NCBI GenBank assembly: GCA_026418015.1
Contig: JAOACE010000009.1
Span: 62,001 to 126,000 of the forward strand
Direction: 5' to 3'
Source of the DNA: Leptospiraceae bacterium
GTDB lineage: Bacteria > Spirochaetota > Leptospiria > Leptospirales > Leptonemataceae
Length of the DNA: 64,000 nucleotides
In this document: positions 1 to 9,529 of the stretch, one piece after another
How positions within the stretch are numbered: position 1 is the stretch's first letter
How the letters are laid out: every line of letters begins with the position of its first letter
Translations under genes and position numbers: made by a program
Notes under the pieces: generated by a model
Seen by the model: only the letters and a program-made list of their open reading frames with translations
Told to the model about the DNA's origin: nothing
Databases searched by the model: none

Positions 1-969
1 ACGCTGTTTTTAATTCTTAATGGAAATCACGATCCCGCAGAAAAGCTCAACTTTGGAAGCGAACTGATGATAGAAAACCTAAAAATTATTGCTAAATTAA
101 ACGAAAAACATTTTCCCATTTCTATTTCGAAAAATGGAACAATGTATGATTTTTATCCAATTCCCTTTTATCGTGTAAATGAATATAGATATTTACTCTC
201 GGATTCTACTATAAACGAAACAAAAGATATTTATAAAAATATTTTACAAAATATATCTATAAATAAAAATCATAAAAATATATTAATTACTCATACTGCT
301 ATAGATTTTATGAGTAAACAAGAAAGAGTTGATTCCGAAGAAGACACCTATGGCAATGTAGGTTTAGTTCCAAGCGAAATCTTTTTTGATTTTGATTTGG
401 TTTTACTAGGACATTATCATAAACACCAAAAGTTCGAAAGAAACATTTATTATTCTGGTTCAATCTATAAATATTCTGCAAGTGAATACAACAACAAAAA
501 AGGTGTGTTAATTCACGATCTAAAAGAAGAGACCCATCAATTTATTGAACTTAGTCCTAAGAAAAACCTTCATTATATTGTGGGAACTTTCCAAGAAATC
601 ATTACAAAGATCCATAAACAATTTAACAAACACCAAACCGAAAACGACTATTTTTACATCGAATTAGACGAAAAGAACCTGATTTCTTACGCAAAAGATG
701 AATTGTCGCGATATTATAAAAATATTGTAAATATTTCTTACAAAAACGAAGATATCTTTTCTAATACGAGTAAAATCAACATCAACCATAAAGAAATCAA
801 CCAATTAAACGAAATTGAGTTGTTCAAAAAATTTTTAGAATATTTGTATTTAGACGAAGAAGATCAAAACTTAGATGATGTTCTCTATGAACAAACCGGC
901 TTTAAAAAACAAGAACTGTTAGATACCTATCAAGAGCTTTGGGAAGAATTTCGAAAACATCAAAGCTAA
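1..969 (+). CDS. sbcD: Exonuclease subunit SbcD, 3' part (runs off the left edge)
   Basis: Mre11-type metallophosphoesterase subunit of the SbcCD complex, which opens hairpins and trims double-strand ends. The frame is open from base 1, and the phosphoesterase motif GNHDP lies at visible residues 8-12, upstream of the first ATG at 67. The true start is therefore outside the window, and 322 residues are visible. The second metal motif, GHYHKHQ, follows, then a charged C-terminal capping region. Just downstream is sbcC, its normal partner, with about 11 bases between the stop and the sbcC ATG. Assignment rests on the two metal motifs plus the sbcC neighbour. Confidence 0.93.
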   Translation, partial: TLFLILNGNHDPAEKLNFGSELMIENLKIIAKLNEKHFPISISKNGTMYDFYPIPFYRVNEYRYLLSDSTINETKDIYKNILQNISINKNHKNILITHTAIDFMSKQERVDSEEDTYGNVGLVPSEIFFDFDLVLLGHYHKHQKFERNIYYSGSIYKYSASEYNNKKGVLIHDLKEETHQFIELSPKKNLHYIVGTFQEIITKIHKQFNKHQTENDYFYIELDEKNLISYAKDELSRYYKNIVNISYKNEDIFSNTSKININHKEINQLNEIELFKKFLEYLYLDEEDQNLDDVLYEQTGFKKQELLDTYQELWEEFRKHQS

Positions 970-980
970 AGGAGAAAAAG

Positions 981-3629
981 ATGATTTTAAAAACCTTAAC
1001 CATAGAAAACTTTAAGTCCTACAAAAATAAAACCATCATAGATTTTCGTAAAATGCCCTTGAATCATCTATTTTTAATCCAAGGAAAAACAGGAGCAGGA
1101 AAATCCAGTATACTCGATGCAATCATCTATGCTCTTTATGGATCCGAAAAAAATCTTTTTATTCATCATTATCTTACAAATTCTGTAAAAGAAAACTTAC
1201 TGCAAAATCCACATCACTACAAAGGAAAAGTTATTTCTTTGGTGGAATTAGCATTCGAATATAAAAATCAAAACTATAAAATTGTTCGAACTTTTAAAAT
1301 AAAAAATTTTCGAAAAGAAAATCCCACCATCGACGAAATTAGCGAATTCGAAGAAAAAATTCTACAAGAGAATCAAGTAATTCCCCAAATACCGATTATT
1401 AGACATCTCTCTCGCGAACAATTTACAAAATCAATCATTATTCCACAAAACCAATTCGATGAATTCCTAAAAGCAGATGTAAAAGATAAAGAAGCCATAT
1501 TAAAAAATATTTTCAATACAGAAAAATATGAACTTTTTGCAGAATTTCTAAAAGAAAAATTATCTTTGATCGAAAGTAAGATAGAAAAAGTAAAAAACAA
1601 CCTCGAAAATATCTTAAAAAGAAATCAAATCGAAAAATCTATCGAAGATCCTATTATAAAAGAAATATTCTTACAAAAGATCAAGGATTATAAAACCAAA
1701 ATACAACTCAACGAGAGCGAAATCCAAAAAAAAGATAACCAAAAAAAAGAGATAGAAAATCTTTATAATAAGCAACAAAACAAAAGCGAAATACTCAAAG
1801 AATTAATTTCTCACCTACATGCCAAAGAAGAATTACAAAAAAAAGAAGAAGTGATCCAAAGCCAAAAAGAAAAAATCTTTAATGCTAAAAAGGTCATAGA
1901 TATCTATCCTGTTTATAAAAATATTCAAGATATTCAGATAGAACTAAAATTTAATATAAAAGAATTCGAAGAGCAAAAAAGATCCTTAGAAAATATCAAA
2001 AAAGAGTTAGAAGAAAAAAACAAGGTTCAACAACAACTCGAAAACCAAAAAGAAATCATCGAAAATAAAAAAATTCGTATCAAAGAAATCGAAAAAATTA
2101 CTCCAAAGTTTTCTATGTTTAAAAGAATTCAAAGCGAAATCTACGAAATCCAGAAAGAAAAAATCCAACTAGAAAAGATGATTCAAAAAAACAAATCCAA
2201 ATACGATAAGATCAACCAACAATTAGAAGAAATTTATAAATCGTATTTTGTAAAACAACTCAAAGAAAAAGAACCCTGTCCTATATGTGGTTCAACAGAG
2301 CATCCTCATCCTTTTCGCGGAATACTAAACGAAGATCCAGAAAAAATCCTACTAGAAAAAACAAAATTAGAGCAAGAACTTAAAGAATTAGAAGAAGAAC
2401 TACAAAAAAAAGAAAAAAGCCTAAACAACAAAGAAAAAGAAATACAAGACATCAAAAGTTTTATTGAACAAAATGAATATGATCTTACTAACCTAGAAAA
2501 CATAGAAAAAACTCTAAAAAAAGAATTAGAAGCTTTAAAAATAGAAATATACGAGTATGATAAACAAACAAAACGTCTTCAAAAAGAGATGAGCGAGATT
2601 ACAAAAAAAGAAGGTGAGCATGTTGGAACAATTCAACAACTAGAAAATCAAATCAAACAAAAACAAAAATTGCTAAAAGAAAAAGAAGAACTGCTTTCGG
2701 AATTACTCCAACAAAATCAACTTACAAAAGAAAAGATCGAAGAATACTACCTAAAACAAGACCAAATCAACCGATTAGAAAAAGAGGTTCAAGATTATGA
2801 ATCTAACAAAACAAAAATCGATTCTTTAATAGAAACAAATATTCAAAAATTAAAAAAAGAATATAATTTTATTTATAAAAATATTTATGATATTTCTTTA
2901 CAATTACAAACAACACAAAAAGATGTATTAGAAATAAAAAATAAAATCAACGAAATAAGCAACGAAATCAACATCTTACACAAAGAAAGCGGCAAATTAA
3001 CTGAAAGTATAAAAAACCTAAAAAGCGATTTTGAAGAATTTACAAAAGAAAAAGAAATTTACGATAATTTTATTCATCAGTACAAAAAATACCAATCTTT
3101 ATATCAGATTATATCAAACACCAATCCCAAAAGAATTTCTTTACACCGATACGTAATTCAAGTATACTTCGAAACTGTCATCAAATTTGCCAATGAAAGA
3201 CTCAAAAAAATAGAACCACGATATATCTTAAAAGCATCCGAAGAAGCAAAAGCTGGGAAACGAATAGCTGGACTAAACATCAAAGTATTAGACAAATGGG
3301 AAGGCGAAAGAAATATCGAAAGTCTATCTGGTGGAGAAAGCTTTTATGTTTCTCTTGCATTAGCGTTAGGTTTATACGATATTATCCACACAAATTTTTC
3401 GAACCTTCATTTTGATTTTTTATTCATCGACGAAGGATTTGGTAGCTTAGACGAACAAACCCTACAAAAGGTATTAGCAACCATAAACGAAATTTTTATT
3501 TTAAGAGATGGGAATTCGCAAAAACAAATTGGTTTAATTTCTCACGTAGAAAGTATGAGGCAGCAAATTCCATATCAAATTATCATCAACAACGTAAATG
3601 GCATAAGTAGTGTTAATTATAAGTATTGA
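981..3629 (+). CDS. sbcC: Exonuclease subunit SbcC (Rad50-like ATPase)
   Basis: ATPase and coiled-coil subunit of the SbcCD nuclease. Walker A GKTGAGKSS is at about residues 35-43. Long Lys/Glu-rich coiled coils flank a zinc hook CPICG at about 433-437. The ABC signature SLSGGES is at about 781-787, and Walker B FIDEGFGSLD has its Asp near 817. The 882-residue length is slightly short for the family. A longer open frame exists from 939, inside sbcD, but the ATG at 981 directly follows the Shine-Dalgarno AAAGGAG (968-974) and gives the family-typical N-terminus MILKTLTIENFKSY, so I use 981. It forms an operon with sbcD. Confidence 0.96.
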   Translation: MILKTLTIENFKSYKNKTIIDFRKMPLNHLFLIQGKTGAGKSSILDAIIYALYGSEKNLFIHHYLTNSVKENLLQNPHHYKGKVISLVELAFEYKNQNYKIVRTFKIKNFRKENPTIDEISEFEEKILQENQVIPQIPIIRHLSREQFTKSIIIPQNQFDEFLKADVKDKEAILKNIFNTEKYELFAEFLKEKLSLIESKIEKVKNNLENILKRNQIEKSIEDPIIKEIFLQKIKDYKTKIQLNESEIQKKDNQKKEIENLYNKQQNKSEILKELISHLHAKEELQKKEEVIQSQKEKIFNAKKVIDIYPVYKNIQDIQIELKFNIKEFEEQKRSLENIKKELEEKNKVQQQLENQKEIIENKKIRIKEIEKITPKFSMFKRIQSEIYEIQKEKIQLEKMIQKNKSKYDKINQQLEEIYKSYFVKQLKEKEPCPICGSTEHPHPFRGILNEDPEKILLEKTKLEQELKELEEELQKKEKSLNNKEKEIQDIKSFIEQNEYDLTNLENIEKTLKKELEALKIEIYEYDKQTKRLQKEMSEITKKEGEHVGTIQQLENQIKQKQKLLKEKEELLSELLQQNQLTKEKIEEYYLKQDQINRLEKEVQDYESNKTKIDSLIETNIQKLKKEYNFIYKNIYDISLQLQTTQKDVLEIKNKINEISNEINILHKESGKLTESIKNLKSDFEEFTKEKEIYDNFIHQYKKYQSLYQIISNTNPKRISLHRYVIQVYFETVIKFANERLKKIEPRYILKASEEAKAGKRIAGLNIKVLDKWEGERNIESLSGGESFYVSLALALGLYDIIHTNFSNLHFDFLFIDEGFGSLDEQTLQKVLATINEIFILRDGNSQKQIGLISHVESMRQQIPYQIIINNVNGISSVNYKY

Positions 3630-3632
3630 AAT

Positions 3633-3667
3633 CTTGTAGGATTTTTTCCTACAAGAATTTTTTTTAT
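3633..3667. terminator. Rho-independent terminator between convergent genes
   Basis: A 9-bp perfect stem (3633-3641 with 3647-3655) and a 5-base loop are followed on the + strand by an almost pure T run (3658-3665). It fits termination of the sbcDC operon and overlaps the 3' end of the opposing dehydrogenase gene. Confidence 0.8.
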
Positions 3668-4536
3668 AATTGGATTTGATTTAGGTCTTCGTTAATTTTT
3701 ACTAAAATTGCAAAATCTTCTTCGCCATAACCTGCATTCATACCTGCATTGTAGATTGTTTTTAGAGAAGAACAAAGGGGCAAAGCAACTTGATAATTCA
3801 TAGATTGTTTGATTGCATGGTTAATATCTTTGTTCATGTTCTTTAACGCGAAATGCGCAGAAAAATCTCTTTTTTTTGCCATGTTGATTTTAAATTCTAA
3901 TATGGGAGATTTCGCCGCGGAATTGATCAAAATATCGTATAAAACCTGAAAATCAATCCCTTGTTTTTTTGCCAACATAAAACCTTCTAAGTAGACTTGA
4001 TAGATTCCTGCTTGGATCATATTGAGTGCAATCTTCGCGCGTTGACCATAAGAAACAGGACCACATCGAATCGTCAACTTTCCACAATTTTCGAATACAT
4101 CTTTTCCAGCTTGATAGTCTTCTTCTGTGCCACCCATCATATAAATGATTTCTCCCGCTAAGGCAGCATTTTTACTTCCTGTCATGGGCGCATCGAAAAA
4201 ACGAAACCCTTTTTTTTGTGATTCATCAAACATTCTTAACGTTAAATCTGGGGATGTGGTGCCCGTATCGATAACAACTTTTAAATTGCTTTCTAGAAAA
4301 TCTTGATGAAAAAAAACATTTTCAACTACTGGATCTTCTGTTAAACATAAAATTACTATGTCGGATTGATCTACTGCTTCTTTTAAATTCGATGTGATGA
4401 TGGTTCTTTCGTCTTTAAGATCCTTTATTTTCTCTGGATTTCGCGTATATAATCGAAGCGAATATCCCTTTTTTTGTAGGTTGATTGCCATACCCCTACC
4501 CATGATACCTACGCCAACAATGCTAATGGTCTTCAT
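3664..4536 (-). CDS. NAD(P)-dependent beta-hydroxyacid dehydrogenase (3-hydroxyisobutyrate dehydrogenase / glyoxylate reductase family)
   Basis: The 290-residue protein has the family layout. An N-terminal Rossmann motif GVGIMGRGMA is followed by the substrate-binding stretch FFDAPMTGSKNAALAGE (about 115-131), and the catalytic Lys sits in GQRAKIALNMI (about 165-175) before an all-helical C-terminal domain. This family interconverts small hydroxyacids and semialdehydes, for example 3-hydroxyisobutyrate, glyoxylate or succinic semialdehyde. The GSK substrate motif, in place of the common SGG, leans towards the glyoxylate/succinic-semialdehyde reductase branch, but the substrate cannot be fixed from sequence. 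It is a single gene with no clear operon partner. Confidence 0.85.
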   Translation of the reverse strand: MKTISIVGVGIMGRGMAINLQKKGYSLRLYTRNPEKIKDLKDERTIITSNLKEAVDQSDIVILCLTEDPVVENVFFHQDFLESNLKVVIDTGTTSPDLTLRMFDESQKKGFRFFDAPMTGSKNAALAGEIIYMMGGTEEDYQAGKDVFENCGKLTIRCGPVSYGQRAKIALNMIQAGIYQVYLEGFMLAKKQGIDFQVLYDILINSAAKSPILEFKINMAKKRDFSAHFALKNMNKDINHAIKQSMNYQVALPLCSSLKTIYNAGMNAGYGEEDFAILVKINEDLNQIQL

Positions 4537-4618
4537 AATTTACAGATTAATTGGATGTAAAATCGTTTCAAGTATTTATTATTTGTTTGCTAAAAGAAAA
4601 TTAGCTTGTATCTATTTT

Positions 4619-5285
4619 TGTCAAATTCATTTTTTTTAAAGATTTATTTTTTCTATGATAGTTTTTTACCAAAATGAGATATTATTTAGTATGAGACAAG
4701 ATAATTACACTACAAAATCCCTTCCCCCCGTATGCATCAACCTCGAATCTCAACACTTAGCTTTTCTTTCTCTACTCGCTACATCCCACTTTAACGGCAA
4801 CCACTACCTCGCCATTTCCTTTCTTCTGAATAAATATCTTTTCTACCTCTATGAAATTCGAATCACCCCTTACAAAAAAACAGAAACTGCGAACTATCAG
4901 CCCAAAAACAAACTCTACAAAAGAAAAACCATTCTGATGAACCCAGTCCTTTGGAGCAATCTCTTTGAACTACGGCACTTTATCGGCTACTCTATCAGTG
5001 CACTAATTCGCATCATAATCGAATGGGAGATGCTCTCTTTGGGATACGACATAATTCCCTTAATTCCTTTACCTAATCTAACACATGATGTTTCTTTATC
5101 GAATCAAGTAATCTCAACTAATAACTATCTTTACAAAAAGCAAGGATATCACTCATCAAGAGAAATTATTTGTAGTTTTTTGAATGAATTTGGTTGATGT
5201 TATAATAATTTTATAAATATTAATTATTTTTTATTATATTTTCATCATATTTTTTTTCATCAATATCTCTTACCGAAAAAGTATT
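4619..5285 (+). repeat. Dispersed repeat unit, copy 1 (carries a DUF1564-like ORF)
   Basis: About 667 bp nearly identical to 22001-22668 and 33426-34093. The shared left edge is TGTCAAATTC and the shared right edge is CTCTTACCGAAAAAGTATT. Identity includes about 36 bp before the ORF and 85-90 bp after it. Copies 1 and 3 also share GCTAA beyond the right edge and TTT before the left edge. There are no convincing terminal inverted repeats, target-site duplications or transposase. The inside is visibly richer in C than the surrounding DNA. Confidence 0.9.
4655..5197 (+). CDS. DUF1564-like protein, copy 1
   Basis: 180-residue protein of unknown function, present three times in this window with only 7-9 residue differences between copies. 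The central part (YQPKNKLYKRKTILMN, then PVLWSNLFELRHFIGYSISA and IRIIIEWEM) matches my recollection of DUF1564, a small helical family expanded in Leptospira whose function is unknown. No Shine-Dalgarno is visible before the ATG at 4655 or before the alternative ATG at 4691. Codon use is C-rich (ttc, ctc, acc, cac), unlike the neighbours. It may be a DNA-binding or mobile-element protein, but nothing in the sequence proves that. The family label is from memory and unverified. Confidence 0.72.
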   Translation: MIVFYQNEILFSMRQDNYTTKSLPPVCINLESQHLAFLSLLATSHFNGNHYLAISFLLNKYLFYLYEIRITPYKKTETANYQPKNKLYKRKTILMNPVLWSNLFELRHFIGYSISALIRIIIEWEMLSLGYDIIPLIPLPNLTHDVSLSNQVISTNNYLYKKQGYHSSREIICSFLNEFG

Positions 5286-5306
5286 GCTAACAAAAAAAAC
5301 ATAATT

Positions 5307-5585
5307 TTGAATCATTCACTCGCATCATTTCATCAGATTTATAAAATAAAACAGTTGAAAAATTATAAATATGTGATTAAATTCGTATTAGTAAAAAAAC
5401 TCAATAAAAAAGCAGAAGTGTCTGAACTTAAAGGCTGTCATACTCAGTCAAAGTCGGTGGATGAATTAATAGAAAGAATCAAAGAAGCAATTGAACTTTG
5501 CTTAGATGTATATGGGGATGAGTATCAAAAATTAAAGCTTGTAGGTGTCCAAAAAAATCAGATAGGACAAAACTTCCGTCATTAA
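5307..5585 (+). CDS. hicB: HicB-like antitoxin (possibly decaying)
   Basis: The core ELKGCHTQSKSVDELIERI followed by KEAIELCLD (about residues 40-70) is the signature of HicB/UPF0150 antitoxins, which neutralise the HicA mRNA interferase. The N-terminal beta strands seem shortened, and translation may really start at the TTG at 5355 (LKNYKYVI). The normal C-terminus GVQ-K-I/R is followed here by an A7 run (5551-5557). Removing one A would give a stop after VQKIR, so the last residues may be a frameshift product. The hicA gene immediately downstream is broken. The pair lies between repeat copy 1 and the type I RM operon. Confidence 0.72.
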   Translation: MNHSLASFHQIYKIKQLKNYKYVIKFVLVKKLNKKAEVSELKGCHTQSKSVDELIERIKEAIELCLDVYGDEYQKLKLVGVQKNQIGQNFRH

Positions 5586-5825
5586 CTGGCAAAAAAGTTG
5601 TATCTATTTTAAAAAAAGCAGGTTTAAATGTTGAAAGATAAATAGGAAGTCATGCATTCCTTAGACATCCAGATGGTAGATGTACTGTGATTCCAATACA
5701 TCAAGGAGAAACAATTGGAAGTGGTCTTATGAAAAAAAATTTTAAAAGATGTAAAGATCAGCAAATCAGAATTTTATAAACTTATCTATAAAAATAATGT
5801 TTTTTCAATAAAAAGTTTTTACTAA
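5564..5825 (+). pseudogene. hicA: Broken hicA toxin gene
   Basis: Translation from about 5570 gives KLPSLTGKKVVSILKKAG, then NVER-stop-IGSHAFLRHPDGR and CTVIPIHQGETIGSGLMKK. This is clearly HicA, including the catalytic-His region GSHxFLRHPDGR. The stop is TAA at 5639-5641, where the family usually has Gln or Lys. A second lesion is one extra base in the A8 run near 5732-5739; correcting it restores ILKDVKISKSEFYKLI. No start codon is obvious, since ATA stands where ATG would be expected. The toxin should be inactive, while the antitoxin frame upstream is still mostly open. Confidence 0.82.
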
Positions 5826-6184
5826 TTTTCTATTGCTATAAAATGAGTTTACTGAATAATTTTGTTTCATAAAGACTAATTATTATAAATTAGCTTTATA
5901 ATACTCTGCATAAAACTTAAATAATAAAAATTAACATTAATTTTTCACCAAAAAAAGTAAAATTTAAGATATTATAAACAAATCAATATTCAAATATTTT
6001 TTATAAATCAGTTTATAAATTTTTTATATTTTTGATTCATAATTTTTATCCCACCATATTCTAAAAATAAAATATTTTTAGTTTATAAATAAATATTAAT
6101 ATTTTATGATAAACTTTTATCAATTTTTATGACAATTTTTGTGATTAATTGTTTACAATAGACTCTTGATACAAAAGCCTATTA
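5826..6184. other. AT-rich spacer with no gene seen
   Basis: About 360 bases of extremely AT-rich DNA between the hicA remnant and the 3' end of hsdR. I see no ORF with family resemblance and no strong hairpin followed by a T run. It marks the right edge of the decayed module. Confidence 0.6.
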
Positions 6185-9100
6185 TTATTTCTCTACTAAT
6201 TCTTGAGCTATCGATTCCGCTTGTTTTATGACTGTTTCTGTTGCTAATTCTTGCATATCTGGTGGATATCCATATTTTCTTAAAACCCTTTTTACAGCTA
6301 CTCGTAATCTTGCTCGAACATCTTCTCTAATCGTCCAATCAATATTCACGTTTTTTCTTACTTCTTGGAATAAAACTACTGCAAGCTCTCTTAATTTTTC
6401 TTTTCCCATCAACTCTAATGCACTTTGATTGTCTGCTACTGCTGTATAAAATGCGTATTCGTATTCTGTAAGTCCCAGTTCTTTGGGCTCTTTGTCGATT
6501 TCTCTGATCTCTTTTGCAATTCGGATCAATTCCTCGATAACTTCCACAGCAGTTATGACTTTTTCTTGGTATCTTTTTATCACCTCTTCGTATTTTTCTA
6601 ACAAAGATTTTCTTTTTACATAGTTTATTGTAGTTTTTATTTTTATTTCGTCTTTTAGGACTTTCTTTAAGAGTTCGATTGCAATATTTCGATTGTACAT
6701 ATTTTTTACTTCTAATAAGAATTCTTCGGATAGTACGCTGATTTCTGGTCTTTTTATGCCTGCTACATCGAACACATCAATAACCGGTTCTGCTACTATA
6801 CTTTCGTCTAATATTTGTTTTATTACTGTTTCTATTTCGTAGGTTGATTTTGTTTTTTTACTATCATAATCATCTGTGTTTGTAAGTTTTAGTATTCTTG
6901 ATTTTACATCTTGAAAGAATGCTACTTCGTCTTTTATCTCTAATGCTTTTTTGTGTGGTATTGCTAAAACAAAAGCTCGCGAAAGTTCTGTTACATGTTT
7001 TATAAATCTCTTTTTGCCATCTTCTAATCCAAGTATATATTCTACTGCATATCTTAATATATCAAGCTTTTTGCTTGTATCTGACGTTGTAAAGTATTCT
7101 TTGTAGTTAAATCCATGGAGCATATTTGATACGATTTCGTATTCGTCAATCATCAAGTCTACCGCTTTTTCTTGTAATATTGCTGGGTCTCCTCTTCCTC
7201 CGCTTTTTGAGTAGAATGAAAGGGCTTCTTTTAGGTCTGATGATATTCCTTGATAATCTACAATAAGTCCGCCAGGTTTGTCGTTGTATACTCTGTTAAC
7301 TCTTGCTATGGCTTGCATAAGGGTATGACCTTTCATCGGTTTATCTATGTACATTGTATGTAGGCACGGAACATCGAAACCGGTAAGCCACATATCAACG
7401 ACAATGACAAGCTTTAATTCGTCTTTTGGGTCCTTCATCCTATTTTGTAAGATTTTTCTTTGATCTTTGGTGGTATGATGTTTTGCTAACTCTGGTCCAT
7501 CAGAAGAGTTGGCAGTATAGACAACTTTGATTTTTCCTTTTGTTATTTCGTCTTTATGCCAATCTGGTCTTAGCTTGATGATTTTTTGGTAGACTTTTGC
7601 CGCGATAGGGCGCGATAGTACTACAATCATTCCTTTCCCTTCGAAAACTTTTTGTCTTTGTTCGAAGTGCTCTACGATATCATTTGCAAGTTGATTGAGT
7701 CGGTCTTCTGCTCCAAGTATATTTTCCAGTCTTTTTGTTTTTTCGCTTTCTTCGATTGCATCGAATCCCATTTCTTCTAATTCTTCTTCGAATTCTTTTA
7801 TAAGTTCTTTTCCTTCTTCTGATAACGATATTTTGATTAATCTACTTTCGTAATAGATAGGAACAGTCATTTTGTCTTCTATGGATTGGGATATGTCATA
7901 AATGTCTATGTAATTTCCAAATACTGCTGGGGTATTTTTGTCTTCTTTTTCGATGGGCGTACCAGTAAAAGCGATAAACGTTGCATTTGGCAGAGCATCT
8001 CTTATATACTTCGCGTAGCCGTAGGAGATTTCTCCCGTATTTTTTATTTTTGCTTTAAAGCCATACTGTGTCCTGTGGGCTTCATCCACTATAACGATTA
8101 TATTTTCTCTCTCTGATAGTGTTTCAAAGGTACTGCCTTCTTCTGGTAGAAATTTTTGTATGGTCGTAAAAACAATTCCTCCTGAGTTTACTTTTAATAA
8201 CTGTTTTAGATGATCTCGATTTTCTGCTTGTTGTGGTATTTGTCTTAAAATTTGAATGGATTCAGAGAATGTACCAAAAAGCTGATCGTCTAAGTCATTT
8301 CTATCTGTTAAAACTACTATGGTAGGATTGTTTAGATATTGAACGATTTTTCCTGTATAGTATGCCATTGTTAAGGATTTACCACTGCCTTGTGTATGCC
8401 ATATAACACCTGCTTTTCTTGTCTTGTCTAAAATTGCTTTTTTGGTGGTTTCGATGGCTTTGTTTACTGCGTAGTACTGATGATATGCTGCTATCTTTTT
8501 GTCTAATGTTATAAATACTTGTTTTGTTTTTTCATCTTCGTATTTTGATTTTTGAAATACTACAAAGTTTTTTATAAAATCTATGATTGTTTTTTTGTTT
8601 AGTAATCCTTTTATGATGGTTTGTAACTGGTTGGTTTTTGATATTGTTTTTCCATCTGCTGACTTCCAAGCAAGAAATCTGTCAAATCCTGCTGTTAAAC
8701 TTCCTGCTCTTGCTTCTATTCCATCTGAGATTATAAGTATTTCGTTATAGGTAAATAGTGATGGTATAGTTTCTTTGTAGGTTTGAAGTTGGTTATAGGC
8801 TAACATAAGATTTACATCTTCTTGTGTTGGGTTTTTCAGTTCCATAACTACCAATGGTAAGCCGTTTATAAACAGCACTATATCTGGTATTTTTATGTTG
8901 TTTTTCTCTTTCACCGTATATTGATTTACTGCTAAAAAGTGGTTGTTCTCTGGGTTTTGAAAATCTATTATTTTTACAATTTCTCCTCTTTCTTCTCCGT
9001 TTTTTGTATAGTTAACTCTGACGCCTTCTACAAGCATCTTGTGAAATTGTTCGTTGTTTTCTATTAGGTTTTGGCTACTGGGATGCATGATAGTTTTTAT

Positions 9101-9304
9101 AGCATCTTCTAAGAGGTCTGGTGGTGTTATTGGGTTTAGTTTTTTTAGTGCATTTCTTAGGTCTTCTTCGTGTATGACTTCTTCTAATGATTGTCTTTTT
9201 GGATTTTCTCCTTTTGGTGCTATTTCTTGTCCATGATAGTATTCATAGCCAATCTCTTTTAGTAGGTCTATTGCTAATTGTTCTATTTCGTTTTCGTATA
9301 TCAT
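6185..9304 (-). CDS. hsdR: Type I restriction endonuclease subunit R (HsdR), system 1
   Basis: Motor and nuclease subunit of a type I RM enzyme (1039 aa). The N-terminal PD-(D/E)xK nuclease shows PDIVLFINGLPLVVMELKNP at about 141-160. SF2 helicase motifs follow: Walker A HTQGSGKSL (about 300-308), VDEAHRTQ (about 405-412), FTGTPIE, and QAIARVNRVYND as motif VI. The C-terminal helical region binds the methylase core. It is the last gene of an hsdM-hsdS-OLD-hsdR operon and is separated from the OLD gene by about 225 bases holding a remnant of another hsdR start. No lesions are visible, so it looks functional. Confidence 0.95.
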   Translation of the reverse strand: MIYENEIEQLAIDLLKEIGYEYYHGQEIAPKGENPKRQSLEEVIHEEDLRNALKKLNPITPPDLLEDAIKTIMHPSSQNLIENNEQFHKMLVEGVRVNYTKNGEERGEIVKIIDFQNPENNHFLAVNQYTVKEKNNIKIPDIVLFINGLPLVVMELKNPTQEDVNLMLAYNQLQTYKETIPSLFTYNEILIISDGIEARAGSLTAGFDRFLAWKSADGKTISKTNQLQTIIKGLLNKKTIIDFIKNFVVFQKSKYEDEKTKQVFITLDKKIAAYHQYYAVNKAIETTKKAILDKTRKAGVIWHTQGSGKSLTMAYYTGKIVQYLNNPTIVVLTDRNDLDDQLFGTFSESIQILRQIPQQAENRDHLKQLLKVNSGGIVFTTIQKFLPEEGSTFETLSERENIIVIVDEAHRTQYGFKAKIKNTGEISYGYAKYIRDALPNATFIAFTGTPIEKEDKNTPAVFGNYIDIYDISQSIEDKMTVPIYYESRLIKISLSEEGKELIKEFEEELEEMGFDAIEESEKTKRLENILGAEDRLNQLANDIVEHFEQRQKVFEGKGMIVVLSRPIAAKVYQKIIKLRPDWHKDEITKGKIKVVYTANSSDGPELAKHHTTKDQRKILQNRMKDPKDELKLVIVVDMWLTGFDVPCLHTMYIDKPMKGHTLMQAIARVNRVYNDKPGGLIVDYQGISSDLKEALSFYSKSGGRGDPAILQEKAVDLMIDEYEIVSNMLHGFNYKEYFTTSDTSKKLDILRYAVEYILGLEDGKKRFIKHVTELSRAFVLAIPHKKALEIKDEVAFFQDVKSRILKLTNTDDYDSKKTKSTYEIETVIKQILDESIVAEPVIDVFDVAGIKRPEISVLSEEFLLEVKNMYNRNIAIELLKKVLKDEIKIKTTINYVKRKSLLEKYEEVIKRYQEKVITAVEVIEELIRIAKEIREIDKEPKELGLTEYEYAFYTAVADNQSALELMGKEKLRELAVVLFQEVRKNVNIDWTIREDVRARLRVAVKRVLRKYGYPPDMQELATETVIKQAESIAQELVEK

Positions 9305-9392
9305 GAAAACCTCGCACTTTATTATCTTTTCATATTTTACTTTCTCGTCTTTTTTGTAGTTATATCATGAAATAAATCATCTTCATGAGAGT

Positions 9393-9524
9393 TTATTCTT
9401 GAAACCCTAAGATTGTATTCTTATAATTGGATGTAGTATCAAGTTCAAAAACACATTCCCAGCTAAAGATCTGGAGTAGCTTCAGGAAGAACTGTTTGAT
9501 GGAAGACTCACTGATTTTAGGCAT
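9393..9524 (-). pseudogene. Short ORF resembling an hsdR N-terminus (remnant)
   Basis: A 43-codon ORF with its own Shine-Dalgarno (GGAGAG, overlapping the end of the OLD gene) begins MPKISESSIKQFFLKLLQ and then SWECVF. Many HsdR proteins start with M-x-KISESxIE...LL..LGW/Y, so this looks like the first ~35 codons of an hsdR whose remainder is gone. The intact hsdR downstream starts with MIYENEIEQLAIDLL. It could instead be an unrelated small protein. The ORF is plainly visible; its origin is an inference. Confidence 0.45.
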
Positions 9525-9529
9525 GAGAA

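Noticed and set aside
939-980. Upstream start of sbcC at 939
   Set aside because: It would extend into sbcD with residues absent from SbcC. The ATG at 981 has a perfect Shine-Dalgarno.
4619-5285. Subterminal inverted GAGATATT in the repeat unit as transposon ends
   Set aside because: The right-hand half is not conserved in copy 3, and no longer inverted repeat exists. Edges are better defined by the loss of identity between copies.
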